From assembly GCA_047967505.1 (NCBI GenBank), contig CM106540.1: a stretch of 64,000 nt of DNA. One strand, written 5' to 3'. A program made the position numbers and the translations under genes. The stretch's first letter is position 1, and every line of letters starts with the position of its first letter. Below the pieces are notes generated by a model. It was given only the letters and a program-made list of their open reading frames with translations. It did not search any database and had not been told where the DNA came from. Source of the stretch: Dipteris shenzhenensis. Lineage: Eukaryota > Polypodiophyta > Polypodiopsida > Gleicheniales. Shown here in pieces: positions 1 to 11,320 of this stretch.

Positions 1-22
1 TGCCGGCAGCATCACCCAGAGC

Positions 23-1454
23 ATGGTAGTCACCGGACAGCCAGGCCAGTGCCTGAGGTGTCACGGCTTTGGGCACTTGGCTGCTATTTGTCCACGATTC
101 GCCAGTTCCTCTCGGCCCCCCCCGCCCCCTCCCCCTCCGCCCCCTCCCCCCCCCTCCGGGCAGCCACGTCAGGAGGAGCAGAGGCAGCCGGAGTCCGGTC
201 CAGAGTTAGCTGGCGGTTGGACTGAGGTCAGAAGGAAAAGAGTAAAGAACAAGAAGATTTCCGATAAAGGCAAGGAGGCAGAGGTTACCCAACCTGCAGC
301 AGCACCTCAGAGACCTGACAGGCAGCCGCCCCAGGGTCCTGGGAGAGCTTCTTCTTCGACGGTAGCCCGCCCTCCACAGCCTCAGGTCCCCCTCTCTTCC
401 GCTCCCCAGCCCCTTTCCACTCAGTCCCAGCCCCTTCCCCAGTCGCACCCCCCTCTTCCCGACCTGTAGCTTCAGCCCCCGCCTCTTCCTCTTCAGTCTC
501 CTCCTCTTCCTTCTCAGCCCCAGCCCCAGGTGCAGCCCCATCCCCCCCCCGCCTCTCTCAGCTCTCTTGCAGTGTCAGCTGTACCGATGGTTCCTCAGCC
601 GAGGGCAGCCCCCACTCCCCCTCCTCCACCCCCCCCCGCTAGTCGCCTCCGTGGAGTCTGAGTTGCCTACCCCCCAGCCACCTCCCCCTTCCCCTCCACA
701 GGCAGGACACCTTGAATCTACACCACCACTGGAGCAGGCTTCCCTGTCCGCTAGCCCCTCAGTTGCAGACTCTGGTGGGCCTCAGCTTCAGGAGAGAGAG
801 CTTCCTCGCGACTTTTACAGATCTGGCCCCTGGGACTACTTGGATGTGGCCGACCTTGGGACCTTCCCTGCTTGTCTCGACATCAGTAGCTTCCTGCTCC
901 GCAAAGGGGCGGATGGGAGGATCGCAGCCTTGGCCCCGAGGGATGGCCCTAGCTTTGCTTTCACGTTCCTCAGCGACGGCACCGAGACTTGGACAGACGA
1001 CTTGGTCTGGGAGGCTCTCAGAGAGCAGACGCACGCTCAGGTTTGCTCCTGGATAGGCCCGTCCGGTGGACAGCTTCTCGAGACTTAGTGGTCCGAGGGT
1101 GACGTGCGCTTGCGGTGGCGTTGCGCCGCCAAACGCTTCAGATTGATTGTGATCCTCAGGCCCCCTCTGTCATGGCCCCTCCCCCAGGATGTCAGAGCCT
1201 GGACCCCTCAGAAACTCCGAGCCTTCTACGGGATGACTACTTCAGAGATCTCGAGTTGGCTCGAGAAAGCATTTGCTCATGGCACGAAAGGCCTCTTGCC
1301 TTTGCTAAAGGTGTTGAAGAACGGGCAGGACGACCCCGCCTCCCCCTCCAAACCTTCTCATAAGCGTCAGTGCCTCCATTCCGAAATGTCAGCTTCTTCA
1401 TCGACATCTGCCGCGAGCAGACAGTTGTTCGCAGCCTCCCAGTCCTCACCATGA
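23..1454 (+). pseudogene. LINE ORF1 (Gag-like, zinc knuckle, proline-rich), frameshifted
   Basis: Near the start a CX2CX4HX4C knuckle (CLRCHGFGHLAAIC) is followed by a long proline/serine/glutamine-rich stretch with runs of C at DNA level. This is typical of the RNA-binding ORF1 protein of plant LINEs, which coats the element RNA. The reading continues in three pieces (23-469, 567-1088, 1104-1454) in different frames. The last piece carries a helical stretch (TPQKLRAFYGMTTSEISSWL) and ends in a basic tail. Its stop TGA overlaps the ORF2 start codon at 1451. Homology of the middle pieces to ORF1 is inferred from position, not from a named domain. Confidence 0.65.
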
Positions 1455-2260
1455 GCCTACACCTTGTCTCCTGGAATGTGAACGGGTTTCATTCTTCTGG
1501 CACCCGTGGTCCTAGGAAGCTCATTTTGAGACAGGAACTTTAGCCAGCAGTGATTGGCCGTTTGGATATACTTCTGCTCCAGGAGCACAAGCTTTCTGTG
1601 GCTCATTCCTGTAGCTGCGGGAAGATTCTCCCTGGACGTTCTCACACTTATTGGGAGCCCTTGATCGGCGCACAGGGGCGGAGTGGAGGTGTCTGTACTT
1701 CCGTGTGCGAGCAGTTAGCCCAGGGAGTTTTTGGTCATGGCACGTTGATCCCAGGCTGTGCCCTTTGGGTAGGCCTGGAGTTGGAGGGTTCCAGAATAGG
1801 AATCCTCAACATTTATGGTCCCACAGACATCCGGTGCAGAGCCACCTTCTGGAGGACACTCACAGGGATTCTCCCAGACATGGATTCCTGGATTGTTGGA
1901 GGTGACTTCAACAATCTGGAGACCTTGGAGGACCAGCAAGGCAGAGGACCAGAGTTTACAGGTATGTCTCAGGCAGAGCAGTCCGCTTGGGACTCATTTA
2001 TCTTCGCGACAGGAGGTAGGGACAGCTGGAGAGACCCGTCCTTCCGTCGTCGGCACGGGAGCTTGGACTTCTCGTGGGGCTTCCGCAGGGAAGGAGGCAG
2101 ACTCCTGGAGAGGCTGGATAAATTTTATGTCAGTGATTGAGCCATCAGCAGAGGCGGTCAGGTGGGTATAGTTCCAGGGACGACACTTTCCGACCATGCG
2201 CCTGTGCTCTTATCATTAGACTCGGCAGTTCAGGCCCTTCCCCCCGTTCGTGCCGGATTC
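1451..2260 (+). pseudogene. LINE ORF2, endonuclease domain (EEP family)
   Basis: ORF2 begins at ATG 1451. The first residues contain SWNVNGF, the usual opening of APE-type LINE endonucleases. Further motifs in the same frame are LLQEHK (metal-binding Glu), GILNIYGP, WIVGGDFNN and, after a stop, LSDHAPV (catalytic His near the C-terminus). The enzyme nicks target DNA to prime reverse transcription. In-frame stops lie at about 1541 and 2138, so this copy cannot make a full product. Motif order and spacing fit the family well. Confidence 0.85.
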
Positions 2261-2949
2261 TCGACTCCATCTTCTCGAGGGAGGACGTGAGCAGCAGTAT
2301 CGGTAGCCTATGGGACAGAGATTGGGGCGAGTGCGTGGATCTGGTTGATTCGGTGGCGCAGGCTTTGCAGGAGTCCAGCCAGATTTGCCAGCTCGCAGCC
2401 CTATAGGTTCGATAGGAGTGGTGGGGCAGAGAGAGAGCTCTTCGGAGGGACCTCGCTTCCATTCAGCGACTCCAACAGGCAGCCCCGGGCTCGGAGGAGC
2501 TTCGGATCCGGGCCCTTCGAGCCAGAGCCCTTCTTGAGGAGACTCTCCAGCGCCGTTCAGAGTTTTCCTATCACGCCTCCCTCTCTTTCTGGGCTCGGAA
2601 GGGCGACCGGATGTGCAAGGAGTTCTTCAGGACGCATGGCCAAAGAGCAGTAGGTGATCAGCTACGGAGTCTTAGGACAGCGGAGGGGCACATCGTTACT
2701 GATCCGGGTGAGGTCTTGGGGTTGGCTACCGACTTCTACAGGACTCTTTTCCAGCAGGAGTAGCTTGCCCCTCGCACTCGACGCTCCCGTGAGGAGGTGT
2801 GGAGGCACATTCCATCCCCGGTCCAGCCCAGCATGCAGGCGACGTTGTTGGCACCGTTCACTACGGACGAGATGTTGGAGGCCTTGATGGCCATCGACGG
2901 GCAGAAATGCCTTGGCGAGGATGGGCTATCCCGAGCTTTCTTCACCTCC

Positions 2950-4069
2950 TTCTGGGATTAGATCCATCAGCCCCTCCTAGCAGCTCTCCAGAGGATTTTG
3001 AGCAGCGGATATATGTCAGAGAGCCTCTCCTCGGGACTGATTTGCCTCATCCCGAAGGGAGGAGATCGACAGGAGATCCGTCAGTGGCGCCCGATCACCC
3101 TCCTCACCACTGCCTACAAAATCCTTGCCAAGATGATCAGCGCCTGAGTTTGGCCTCTACTTCCAGACCTCATTCATGACACTCAGACAGGCTTTGTCCA
3201 GGATCGCAATATCCTGGATAATGTCTTCACCTTCTCAGAGGCGGCGGAGTGGGCTCAGCACAGTGGGTCACATTTAGCCATCCTACTTCTCGACTTTGAG
3301 AAGGCCTACGATCGAGTGGACTGGTCCTTCCTGGAGGGTACTCTGGAGCGACTAGGTTTCCCAGCAGGATGGATTCAGGACAGCTTCTAGCAGGGTCATC
3401 ATTGGCGGCAGGATGGGAGAGCGTTTTCGTTTGGAGAGATCAGTGCGGCAGGGTTGCCCCCTTGCTCCTTACCTGTTTCTCTTCTTCGCCGAGGCTATGA
3501 CATACTACCTTCGGGCGAGGTCTACCGGGATCCGGGGTGTTCGCCTTCCCCTCAGGGAGGACACGGAGCTCCTGGACTTGGAGTATGCAGATGACACAGC
3601 ACTGTATGTCCAGGATGATGAGATGATGCTGGAGAGGGTGAGGATGGCCCTAGAGGTCTTCTGTTCGGCAGCCGGTGTGAAAATCAACTGGAACAAATCA
3701 GTTGATTTTCTCACAAACCCCGGGGTGTGCTCTCAGTGGGGGAGGTTTTTGGGTTTCAGGTGGATCCCGCGGGGACAGACAGCCAGATATCTCGGCTTTC
3801 AGGTCGGCCTGGATATCACGCCAGCTCAGCAGTTTCTCCCGGTGCTAGATTCCATTCGACGGAAGCTGGCTTTCTGGAGCACTGCTAAGCTCTCCCTTGC
3901 AGGTCGTGCTCTGGTAGTCAACCAGGTCCTCCTAGCCACGGCTTGGTATGTGGCTTCCTGTTGGTGTTTCTCGAGATCCAGCGTGGCACAGCTTAGGAGG
4001 TTGGTTCGGAACTTTCTGTGGTCCGGGGGGGATGGTCTCAGAGATACCAGAGCTAGGGTTGCTTGGTAG
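2950..4069 (+). pseudogene. LINE ORF2, reverse transcriptase domain
   Basis: Motifs appear in order: LIPKGG and RPITLL (about 3030-3110), GFVQDRNILDN (about 3190), LLDFEKAYDRVDW (about 3290), then, in another frame from 3413, RQGCPLAPYLF and the catalytic EYADDTALYV near 3585-3610. These are motifs of the L1-clade RT. A stop near 3388 and a frame change before 3413 break the domain. Between 2260 and 2950 the sequence should carry the EN-RT linker, but I see only short open pieces there. Confidence 0.85.
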
Positions 4070-4471
4070 ACAGTCATTCTTCTGTAGGCTGAGGGTGGCC
4101 TTGGGGTCATCGATCCAGAGCTTCAGAGTCAGGCCCTGCTGGGCAAGCTAGTTATCCGCGGTTTGACCTCGGGGGGGCAAACGTGGAAGATGTTACTTCA
4201 GCAGGGGGTCGGTTCTTGTGTCCCGCGCCGAGGTGGAGAGTGGCTACCGTCCCTCAGGTGGATCTTCACTTCCGCCCCGCTCACTCAGCCCCGCTCCCCA
4301 CTCGTTCGTAGCCTCCTCATGGTTTGGAGGCGGCTCCGCCTCAGTCTCATACAGTCCCTTCCTAGCTGTCAGGAGGAGATCGATCGCCAGTCGCTTATCT
4401 AAAACGATCAGGTCAAAGATGCCGAGGGCCTTCAGCTGGGGGAGAGATCACACATCAGGTGGGACAGCTGG

Positions 4472-5821
4472 ATGCGGGGGCCAGCCCGGTCCCTTCGAGT
4501 TTGGAGGGACACGTACAGACATTTGGAGACCGCTGATCTAGCAGACGCAGCTGGAGGTGCCCGTGGAGCTCAGGCGAGACGTACGGAGATAGACGAAGTG
4601 ATTCCAGCTGATTGGTTGGTTCCACCCGAGTTTCATATCCTCATGCCTGGTGATGACCGTTGGCTGGGACAGTTCACCCCCCGTGGCATCCCACTGGTGG
4701 TTGCAGGTCGGATGGACGACTCCTCTGTTTCCTTCTTCGTGGTTATGGGGGACGGCCAACTCAAGAGAGAGGATGTGCTCATCGACCCGCTACTCCCATG
4801 GCAGAGGGTTCGGGTCGTAGGCCTCGTGGGGAAGGTTTGGCGGACCGATCCTAGCATAGAGCAGGATAAGCTGCAGCTTTGGCGACTCTGGCTCTGGGAG
4901 GGGCGGGCCTTGTCAGAGCTTGATTGGGACCCAGGAGAGTGGAGATGGCCAGAGATTGTGACAGGTCAAGGGCCGACCTCTTTCTTTGCCTACAGCACGA
5001 CATTGGGCAGGCAAGTTCTCGGGAGGATGCAGAGCCGCCCTCCCACCCAGCGGCTCAGTTGGTATGCTCAGGGTATCTCCAGGTTATTTTTGCAGGCCTT
5101 CTGGAAGGCCTTGTGGGAGAGCTGGCGGCCGCGGAAGATCTCCTACTTCCTGTGGCTTCTCGCCCACAAAGGTCTTCCAGTGGGGAGCTGGTTGCGGTAG
5201 ATAGGTCAGGACGGACGTTGTCAGATCTATCATGAGGACGAGGAGTCACCAAAACACTGCCTATGGAGCTGCACTCGCGCCCAGGAAGTGTGGAGGTGGA
5301 CCCTCGGGATCCTTACTTGCGCAGCACCGGAGCTAGGTTTGATCACTTGGGGCGCGTTCTGCTGGTGCAGCAGTGCACCTGGTTTTCATCACTTGTTCGA
5401 GGCATGTCAGTAGGACCCCACGTTCCTTATCACACAGGGGACGTGGGGGCCGCTCGAGAGCATTCCGCCGCACCTGGCAGAGGCTGGCACAGGATCTCAG
5501 GAGAGGCAGCCAGTCTGGGAGATTATTAGCAGCATCACAGGATGGCACATTTGGACCTCGCGCTGCGCGTAGATCCTCGGTGGCACCTCCTTATCGACTG
5601 CCCAGATCATGACTGACATCTGGAGTGAGATTATATACACCCTCAGAGGCCAGTGGGACCAGATACAGGGAGACTCCCGGGCCGGCCGGGAGAAGCGGAG
5701 ACGTTTCCTCCGGGTTTGGGACACACAGGGCCTCTTCTTCGAGCATACTTCGCGAGGCCTTCAGTGGCGCTACTCACCACCTCTCTGGCTGTTCATTCAC
5801 ACTCGCTTGATCCCTCCGTGA
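4472..5821 (+). pseudogene. LINE ORF2 C-terminal region with zf-RVT-like motif
   Basis: An open stretch of 242 codons (4472-5200) ends in RKISYFLWLLAHKGLPVGSW, the signature that precedes the zinc-binding motif after plant LINE reverse transcriptases. In the next frame (about 5235-5300) the pattern CLWSC followed by AQEVW completes it. The reading then continues with stops to a final TGA at 5819-5821. This region is thought to help the RT bind its RNA template. At least three frame changes are needed to read it through. Confidence 0.7.
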
Positions 5822-5852
5822 GAGAGAGCTTTACTTTTTTGTTATCTTTTGG

Positions 5853-5877
5853 GCTGCGTCCGATTTGTGAACGCAGC
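5853..5877 (+). other. 3' UTR hairpin of the LINE
   Basis: A perfect 7-bp stem (gctgcgt at 5853-5859, acgcagc at 5871-5877) with an 11-nt loop lies 30 bases after the last LINE stop codon. Many LINEs carry a 3' stem-loop that their RT recognises. That role is inference here, because no second copy is available for comparison. Confidence 0.4.
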
Positions 5878-5930
5878 GCGTCAGTTGCAATGCTGACCTC
5901 ATGTATCTTGTTTTCGAAGTAATATAATTA

Positions 5931-6156
5931 GCACTGTTTTTTCGGCAATTAAGTAGGTACAATTAGACAGCATGAAAAACCAAGGCAAAAACAATGACCC
6001 AATAATTAAATACCGTGCTTGCATTAAACCATAGCTTATTATACCTCCTCTCCATAGAGTTTTCTTATCACTTTTTGTGGCTCTCATCAGAGGCTTCATC
6101 AATGAGAATCAATGATTATTTCACTAAAATTTGGAAAATCTACTAAGACAAAATAT
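5931..6156. other. AT-rich flank of element A, no feature recognised
   Basis: This short stretch separates the LINE from the left LTR of Copia A. It ends in aatat, the 5-bp target duplication of A, repeated at 24832-24836. It should be continuous with the sequence after 24836. I see no coding similarity. Confidence 0.5.
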
Positions 6157-6329
6157 TGAGAGTGCTCTCAACGGAAGCAAGAACGGAAGAGGGAGAGAGA
6201 GAGAAACAGAGAGCCACACAAGTTTTGGTGGTTGCAGAACCACCCTAATCTTCTTTTTCATTCATTTATATATGTGTTTGAGTATTGTACATAACCGGGG
6301 TAAAGGCACAGTGACCTTTAATCCCCACA
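6157..6329 (-). repeat. 3' LTR of Copia A
   Basis: It matches 24659-24831 over the full 173 bp with about six substitutions. On the plus strand it starts tgagagtgctc and ends cccaca. The inner end is followed by a purine-rich tract on the minus strand (revcomp of gcctcccac), which fits the polypurine tract. The last 8 bases of the LTR are included in a 35-bp tandem duplication (6322-6391). Confidence 0.9.
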
Positions 6330-6391
6330 GCCTCCCACTTAAAGGACAATGTGCCTTCCCCACAGCCTCCCACTTAAAGGACAATGTGCCT
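6322..6391. repeat. 35-bp tandem duplication across the LTR/PPT border of A
   Basis: The unit at 6322-6356 (starting tccccacagcctccc) is repeated exactly at 6357-6391. It copies the outermost LTR bases and the polypurine tract, so the element has two candidate plus-strand priming sites. Confidence 0.85.
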
Positions 6392-6417
6392 TTAAGGGAG
6401 AACAACCAGTGAGGGTA

Positions 6418-6909
6418 CTATCCAATGCCCATCAAGACACGACAATACTCAAGCCGTTGACTAGGTAGACTCTTTGTCAGCATATCTGCAGGGTTATCAT
6501 CTGTATGAACCTTGACAAGCTCTATGCACTTGTCCTCAAGTACCTCCCTGATGCAATGGTACCTGACCTCAATGTGTTTGGTCTTTGCATGAAAGACCGG
6601 ATTCCGTGCTAGCTGAATAGCACTCATGGAATCACTATGCAATGTCTGTACACCTGTATGAATCCCCAAATCTCCCACTAGCCGATCAAGCCATATAGCC
6701 TCCTTGCAACCCTCTGTGGCTGCAACATACTCAGCCTTTGTGGTAGATAAAGCAACACACTTCTGTGCGCGAGACATCCACGACACTGCACCACCTGCAA
6801 AGGTGAACACATAACCAGAAGTGGATCTCCTACTATCCACATGCCCTGCATAGTCTGAATCTGTGTACCCAAGTACACGCATGTCTCCTTTACCAAAGCA
6901 GATGCACAT
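6418..6909 (-). pseudogene. Copia A RNase H domain and C-terminus of Pol
   Basis: A 163-codon open frame carries the Copia RNase H signature: GYTDSDYAGHVDSRRSTSGY, then SRAQKCVALSTTKAEYVAAT, then HSDSMSAIQLARNPVFH, KTKHIEVRYH and DNPADMLTKSL near the end. The catalytic D (TDSDYAG), E (KAEY) and D (HSDS) are all present. RNase H removes the RNA strand after cDNA synthesis. The frame ends just before the polypurine tract, as usual for Copia. Upstream RT motifs such as YVDD are absent, so this is the remaining tail of Pol. Confidence 0.9.
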
Positions 6910-7249
6910 CTCCTTGGTAAGGACTTTTTGTCACCGATCAATCCAAGGTCATGATAGTGCAGAATTTTCAAATAAAAATCTATGCCTAAAGGACATGTAC
7001 CTTTGAGCGTAGATTCAGATAATTGTTCCTTGGTCAAGTAGGGATTGCAAGAGTTTTTATCAGTTGCATCTATGGTGTTAGCTCTATTACAGGATGATCA
7101 GTCCGATGGCTTTACATGTGCTGATCCATGTATACATCTAGTTTCTCAAGATTGGCTGCATTTAGAGCAACAGGGACATTTGGGATCAGTAGCAAGGAGA
7201 GAGTTCAGCATCTTAGTAGCAGATTTGTCATATATGAGCTAGTGCAGCG
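6910..7249. other. Rearranged filler inside element A
   Basis: The Copia RT and integrase core should lie between the integrase stub and the RNase H, but here about 340 bases show no RT or integrase motif on either strand. This looks like a large deletion with unrecognised sequence at the join. Confidence 0.45.
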
Positions 7250-7445
7250 GAATGAACCAGAAGATTGACTACTCCAAGGTTACGAGTGCTCTTTGTACTT
7301 GAGTGAGGGCATATTTTGTATTTGGTTCTGTCTATTTTGGAACATCTATTATATGCTCTTTTGGCTGAGTCCCGCCTAATGAACGTGTAGGCATGGGACC
7401 ACATACGTCTGAGTGTACCAAATCAAGCTTTTCAAACTCTTTATT
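7250..7445 (-). pseudogene. Copia A integrase, N-terminal stub
   Basis: On the minus strand the bases next to insertion B read KEFEKLDLVHSDVCGPMPTR followed by SLGG, the conserved start of the Copia integrase core with its first catalytic Asp. The similarity stops after about 25 residues and a stop codon follows. The upstream half of the same frame lies on the other side of B (21787-21962), which shows B inserted into this coding region. Confidence 0.75.
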
Positions 7446-8446
7446 TAAAATCCCTCGCTCTCTTTGAAAGACAGCAATTTCTCTTTGATTCACTACGAAC
7501 CTCCTTCGTAAAAGACAGCAAGCACACTTCCCCTTTTGCTCTCCCTCTCTCTCTCTCTCACAACAGAGACACTAGGGCCCAGGACAACATGTCGGGCTGG
7601 ACCCCCCCGAAGGTATTTTATTACTTGAAGAGAATCTGTTACAAAAGTTCAGCGTAGAGCTGTCTGGTACACACTCTTTCAAAACGTGAAAAATCCCCTT
7701 TATTACAAGAGCTTCAAGCTCATTTCAAATTGGCAACATGCCACTTGTCTAAAATCTAGACTAAGTCCTATTACATGCCACTAAGGGCCACTCTGGAGTC
7801 TTTAAAGCACTTGGTCACACGAACCACCTCCTAGATGCTTGTTAGGCTCCCGTAGCGCTTAGGAAAAATAACTCTTCCTAGTACCTGCAACAATTAATTA
7901 AAGCGCACCACCATGGCACCCATTAATTGTTAGCGCTTTGCATGCAAATAACAAACTGTGGACTAATTCTAGTCACGGTGGGCGTCCCCACTGAACACAT
8001 GTGCACACCTAAACAAATATAAAAATATATATTTATTCTCTGGTTGACCTGAGTCAACACTCTTGATTATAATTAAGGAGCTTTGACCAAGGGTCGAGGC
8101 GCCTTAATTATAGCCAAGTCTCTCCAACCGAAGTTGGCACATCTTGGTTAACCGGGGTTAATCCTCTTGGCGCATGCCAAGTCTTGTTGACCGAAGTCAA
8201 CACTCTTTGACCGTAGTCAACTCTGTAGTTCTCTGTTTAACCGCAGTTAACCCTCTTGGTAATAAACCAAGTCTCCTTGACCGAAGTCAGGTTTACTTGA
8301 CTAGAGTCAAGTATCTTTGACCATAGTCAATCCTTTGACCATTAAAAGAACTCTTTGACCCTAATTAACACATATAAAACACTTTAATTATGATCAAATA
8401 AATGGTCAACTATACTTTGACTTAGGATATTTACATTGTGGTGACA
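7446..8446 (-). repeat. 3' LTR of Gypsy B
   Basis: It is collinear with 20786-21786. It contains a dense array of short imperfect palindromes built on TTGAC...GTCAA and GGTTAAC (about 8040-8350) and a TATA-rich block near 8020-8040. On the minus strand the terminus is TG...TA instead of TG...CA; D's LTRs end in TTTCA. Confidence 0.92.
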
Positions 8447-8458
8447 TCCCCTCGGCTT

Positions 8459-11320
8459 CTATTCAGTTGACCTCAACTGAAAAGCTTTCTTGTAAACATC
8501 CAAAAGCTGTGGATGGTCGGATAACATGTCTTCGTCCATCCACTTGGCATCTAATGCCGTATAATTCTTGAATTTTACAAGATACCTGTAAAACTCCTTA
8601 CCCTGAGGGCCTTTGCGCACAATATGGTACACAATCTGCTTTGGTTGAAGGACCTCCTCCAGCTCATCCACTTCTGGTGGATCCTTTGATACTGGTTCTG
8701 TAGGCTCTGGTCCCTGGAATTTCTTTAGAAGACTCACATGGAATGCATTGTGAATCCTCCAATGCTCTGGCAATGCTAATCTGTATGCAACCTCATTTAT
8801 TCTCTTTGTAACCCTGAAAGGGCCATAGTATCTGGGAGATAACTTTGCATACACTTTCTGTTTGCCTTTAAACTTGCGGAGCCTAGCTTTTTCAAACTTC
8901 AAAAGTACCCAATCCCCTTCCTTGAGATCTAACTGTCTCCTATGCTTATCTGCAGCTCTTTTATGTTTCTCTTGAGACCTTTCAATTGCTGTCCGGACTT
9001 GGCTCTAAGCTGTCTGGAGGTCTCTCACAAACTGATCAGCTGCAAATATTTCATCTTTGGTCCTCAATATAGGTGGCAAAATCATCATCCCATATATGAC
9101 CTCAAAAGGGGCTTTCCCTGTAGAGCTATGTACTGTATTATTGTAAGCAAACTCTACCAACGGTAGGTACTTTTCCCAGTCTGAACTTTGGTCACCCACG
9201 TAGCATTTCAGCATATCCAAAACTGTAGAATTTGCTACTTCACTTTGACCATCTGTCTGGGGATGGAAAGAAGAAGAAAAATTCAGATTCGTCCCCATGT
9301 TATCAAATAAAGCTCTCCAGAATAGACTGGTCATTCTGGGATCTCTATCACTAACAATGGACTTAGGCATACCATGATGCTTAAAGATCTGTGCCATGAA
9401 AAGCTTAGCCTTTATGGTTTTGCGAACGGGAATGAAATGAGCTTGCTTGCTGAATCTATCAATGATAGTCCAAATCCCATCATTCCCTGACTTTGATCTT
9501 GGCAAATAAAAAATAAAGTTCATTGTAATACTTTCCCATGGTGCCTGAGGCACGGGAAGAGGCATAAGTAGGCCAGGTGCCTTCCGTCTGTCATACTTGA
9601 TTTTCTGACACGTAAGGCATTCAGTAACAAATTGATGTATATCTTTCCGCATCCCTGGCCAAAAGAAATACCTCTCTAGTGCTAGAGTTGTTGCTGTAAT
9701 TCCTCTATGTCCAGCATAGGGAGGTGCATGGCATTCCTCCAAAATCTTTTTCCTCATCTCTTGGGTGATGCATAGGCAATCATCTTTCATTAGATACCCA
9801 TCTTTCAGGGAATAGTGACTGGTGGATTGCCCCTCTTGCATTTGCTGTAAAATTTCACCAAAATCTGCATCACGAGCATATTGCTCCCTCATGCCTTCCA
9901 GGTCTTGATGATAAGCAATAGTCACATTATTGACCTGGGGTCTTCGGGAAAGGCATCTGCCACTCTGTTCCGAATTCCTGGGGTATGGACAATCTGAAAA
10001 TGATACATTGACAGCATGTTTGCCCATTTCATATGCTTCTCGGAAAGCTTGGTCTGAGTCAAAAAGTACCTCAAACTTTGGTGATCTGTCTTAACAGTAA
10101 AATCTGCACCCAAAAGATAGTGCTTCCATGTATGGATGGCATGAATTACAGCCAATAACTCTTTCTCATAGATTCCTAGATATCTTTCTGCATCCTGAAT
10201 GGCACGGATCTTTGCTGGATCCATCTGTATCCCATTCTTGGATATTATATGCCCCGATAATGGATTTCTTCCAAGAAGAATTCACTTTTCTTGCTGTTTG
10301 CGTAGAGCTGATGATTTCTCAGCTCTTGAAACACTATAGCAAGATGTTCCCTGTGCTCTTCTGCAGTCTTAGAAAAGACTAAGATATCATCAAAGAAAGT
10401 ACCCGTGAAATGCCTGTACTTTCGGAAGATGCGACCCATCATTCTATTGAATGTGGCTGGAACATTTGTCAACCCAAAAGGCATCACTAAGTATTCATAC
10501 AACCCGAATGTGGTGCGGAATGCTGTCTTGTGCACATCCTGAGGCTGTATCCTCACTTGGTGATAGCCACTCTTTAAGTCTATCCTGCTGAAAACTGAAG
10601 CTCTATTTAACTGATCAGCACATCATCAATGCGCGGAATAGGGAATCCATTCTTGATGGTCATTTTGTTCAGTGCGCGATAATTGACGCACATACGGAAT
10701 GAACCATCTTTCTTCTGTACTAGCAGTACAAAGGAACAAAAAGGAGACGAGCTGGGCTGAATCAACCCTTTGGACAGCAAGTCCTATACCTGAGCCATAA
10801 TCTCCTCTCTTTGAGTTGCATTGGCTCTATAAGGTGGTCTGTTTGGTGGCTCACTACCAGGCATTAACTCTATCTGATGATCTTCTGGTATCTCTGGGGG
10901 TAACTCCCCTCGCAAAGCATCAGAAAAGCAATCTTTAAAGTTTACAAGAAACTGAAACTTATCTTTGTCTGCATCATTCATTTCAGCATGCATATCATTC
11001 TCTCTTTCTTTTACAAAAACCATGTACCCAGAAATTGCAGACTTTATTGCTTTACCACATGTAACATCAGATACAATGGGGATAGTGTCCCCTTTATTCC
11101 TGGCAACTAAACGCTGATTTTTCCCCCTATGGATAAACTCCAGCACTCTTTCAGGAAGAGTCAACTTCACTGCCTTGTGATGAAACCAAGGCATTCCCAA
11201 GACTACATCATGATGTTTCAGTGGAGAAATGAAGAAGTCTTCCTGATCCACATAACTCTGAACATGAAGACGGAGCTTCCCTATCAAGGGAGTGACTGGC
11301 ACAGGATTCCCACAGAACAT
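8459..11320 (-). pseudogene. Gypsy B pol: protease tail, RT, RNase H, integrase, chromodomain-like tail
   Basis: From 11320 downward: the region after the protease (VVLGMPWFHHKAVKL), RT with [11 protein letters not shown] (within 10245-10556), RNase H end (GIYEKELLAVIHAIHTWKHY, 9922-10224), integrase zinc finger (CHAPPYAGHRG, then CLTCQK) and core (IVSDRDPRM, HPQTDGQSEVAN; 9005-10027), and a C-terminal tail with RYLVKFKNYTALDAKWMDED (8459-8902), a chromodomain-like fold. Breaks seen: stop at 10784, RT frame changes, loss of the RT thumb/RNase H start near 10205 relative to D, a frameshift near 9945 and one stop at about 9005. It is not functional. Confidence 0.88.

Larger units (their letters stand above)
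1..5930 (+). mobile_element. LINE (non-LTR retrotransposon), decayed, cut by left window edge
   Basis: The recognisable order is CCHC zinc-knuckle ORF1, apurinic-type endonuclease, reverse transcriptase with YADD, and a C-terminal zinc-binding (zf-RVT-like) region, all on the plus strand. This is the layout of plant L1-type LINEs. Reading frames change several times and stops interrupt most domains, so the copy is dead. The 5' end lies outside the window. The 3' end is placed near 5930 because coding similarity ends at 5821 and a compact hairpin follows; no clear poly(A) tail or target duplication is visible, so this border is uncertain. Confidence 0.85.

Noticed and set aside
206-541. 111-codon minus-strand ORF rich in Arg/Leu
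   Set aside because: It is the antisense of the proline-rich ORF1 tract of the LINE; composition alone keeps it open.
8942-9166. 74-codon plus-strand ORF, seen again at 54011 (minus) and 56396 (plus)
   Set aside because: It is the antisense of the integrase coding region and recurs only because the Gypsy copies are homologous.
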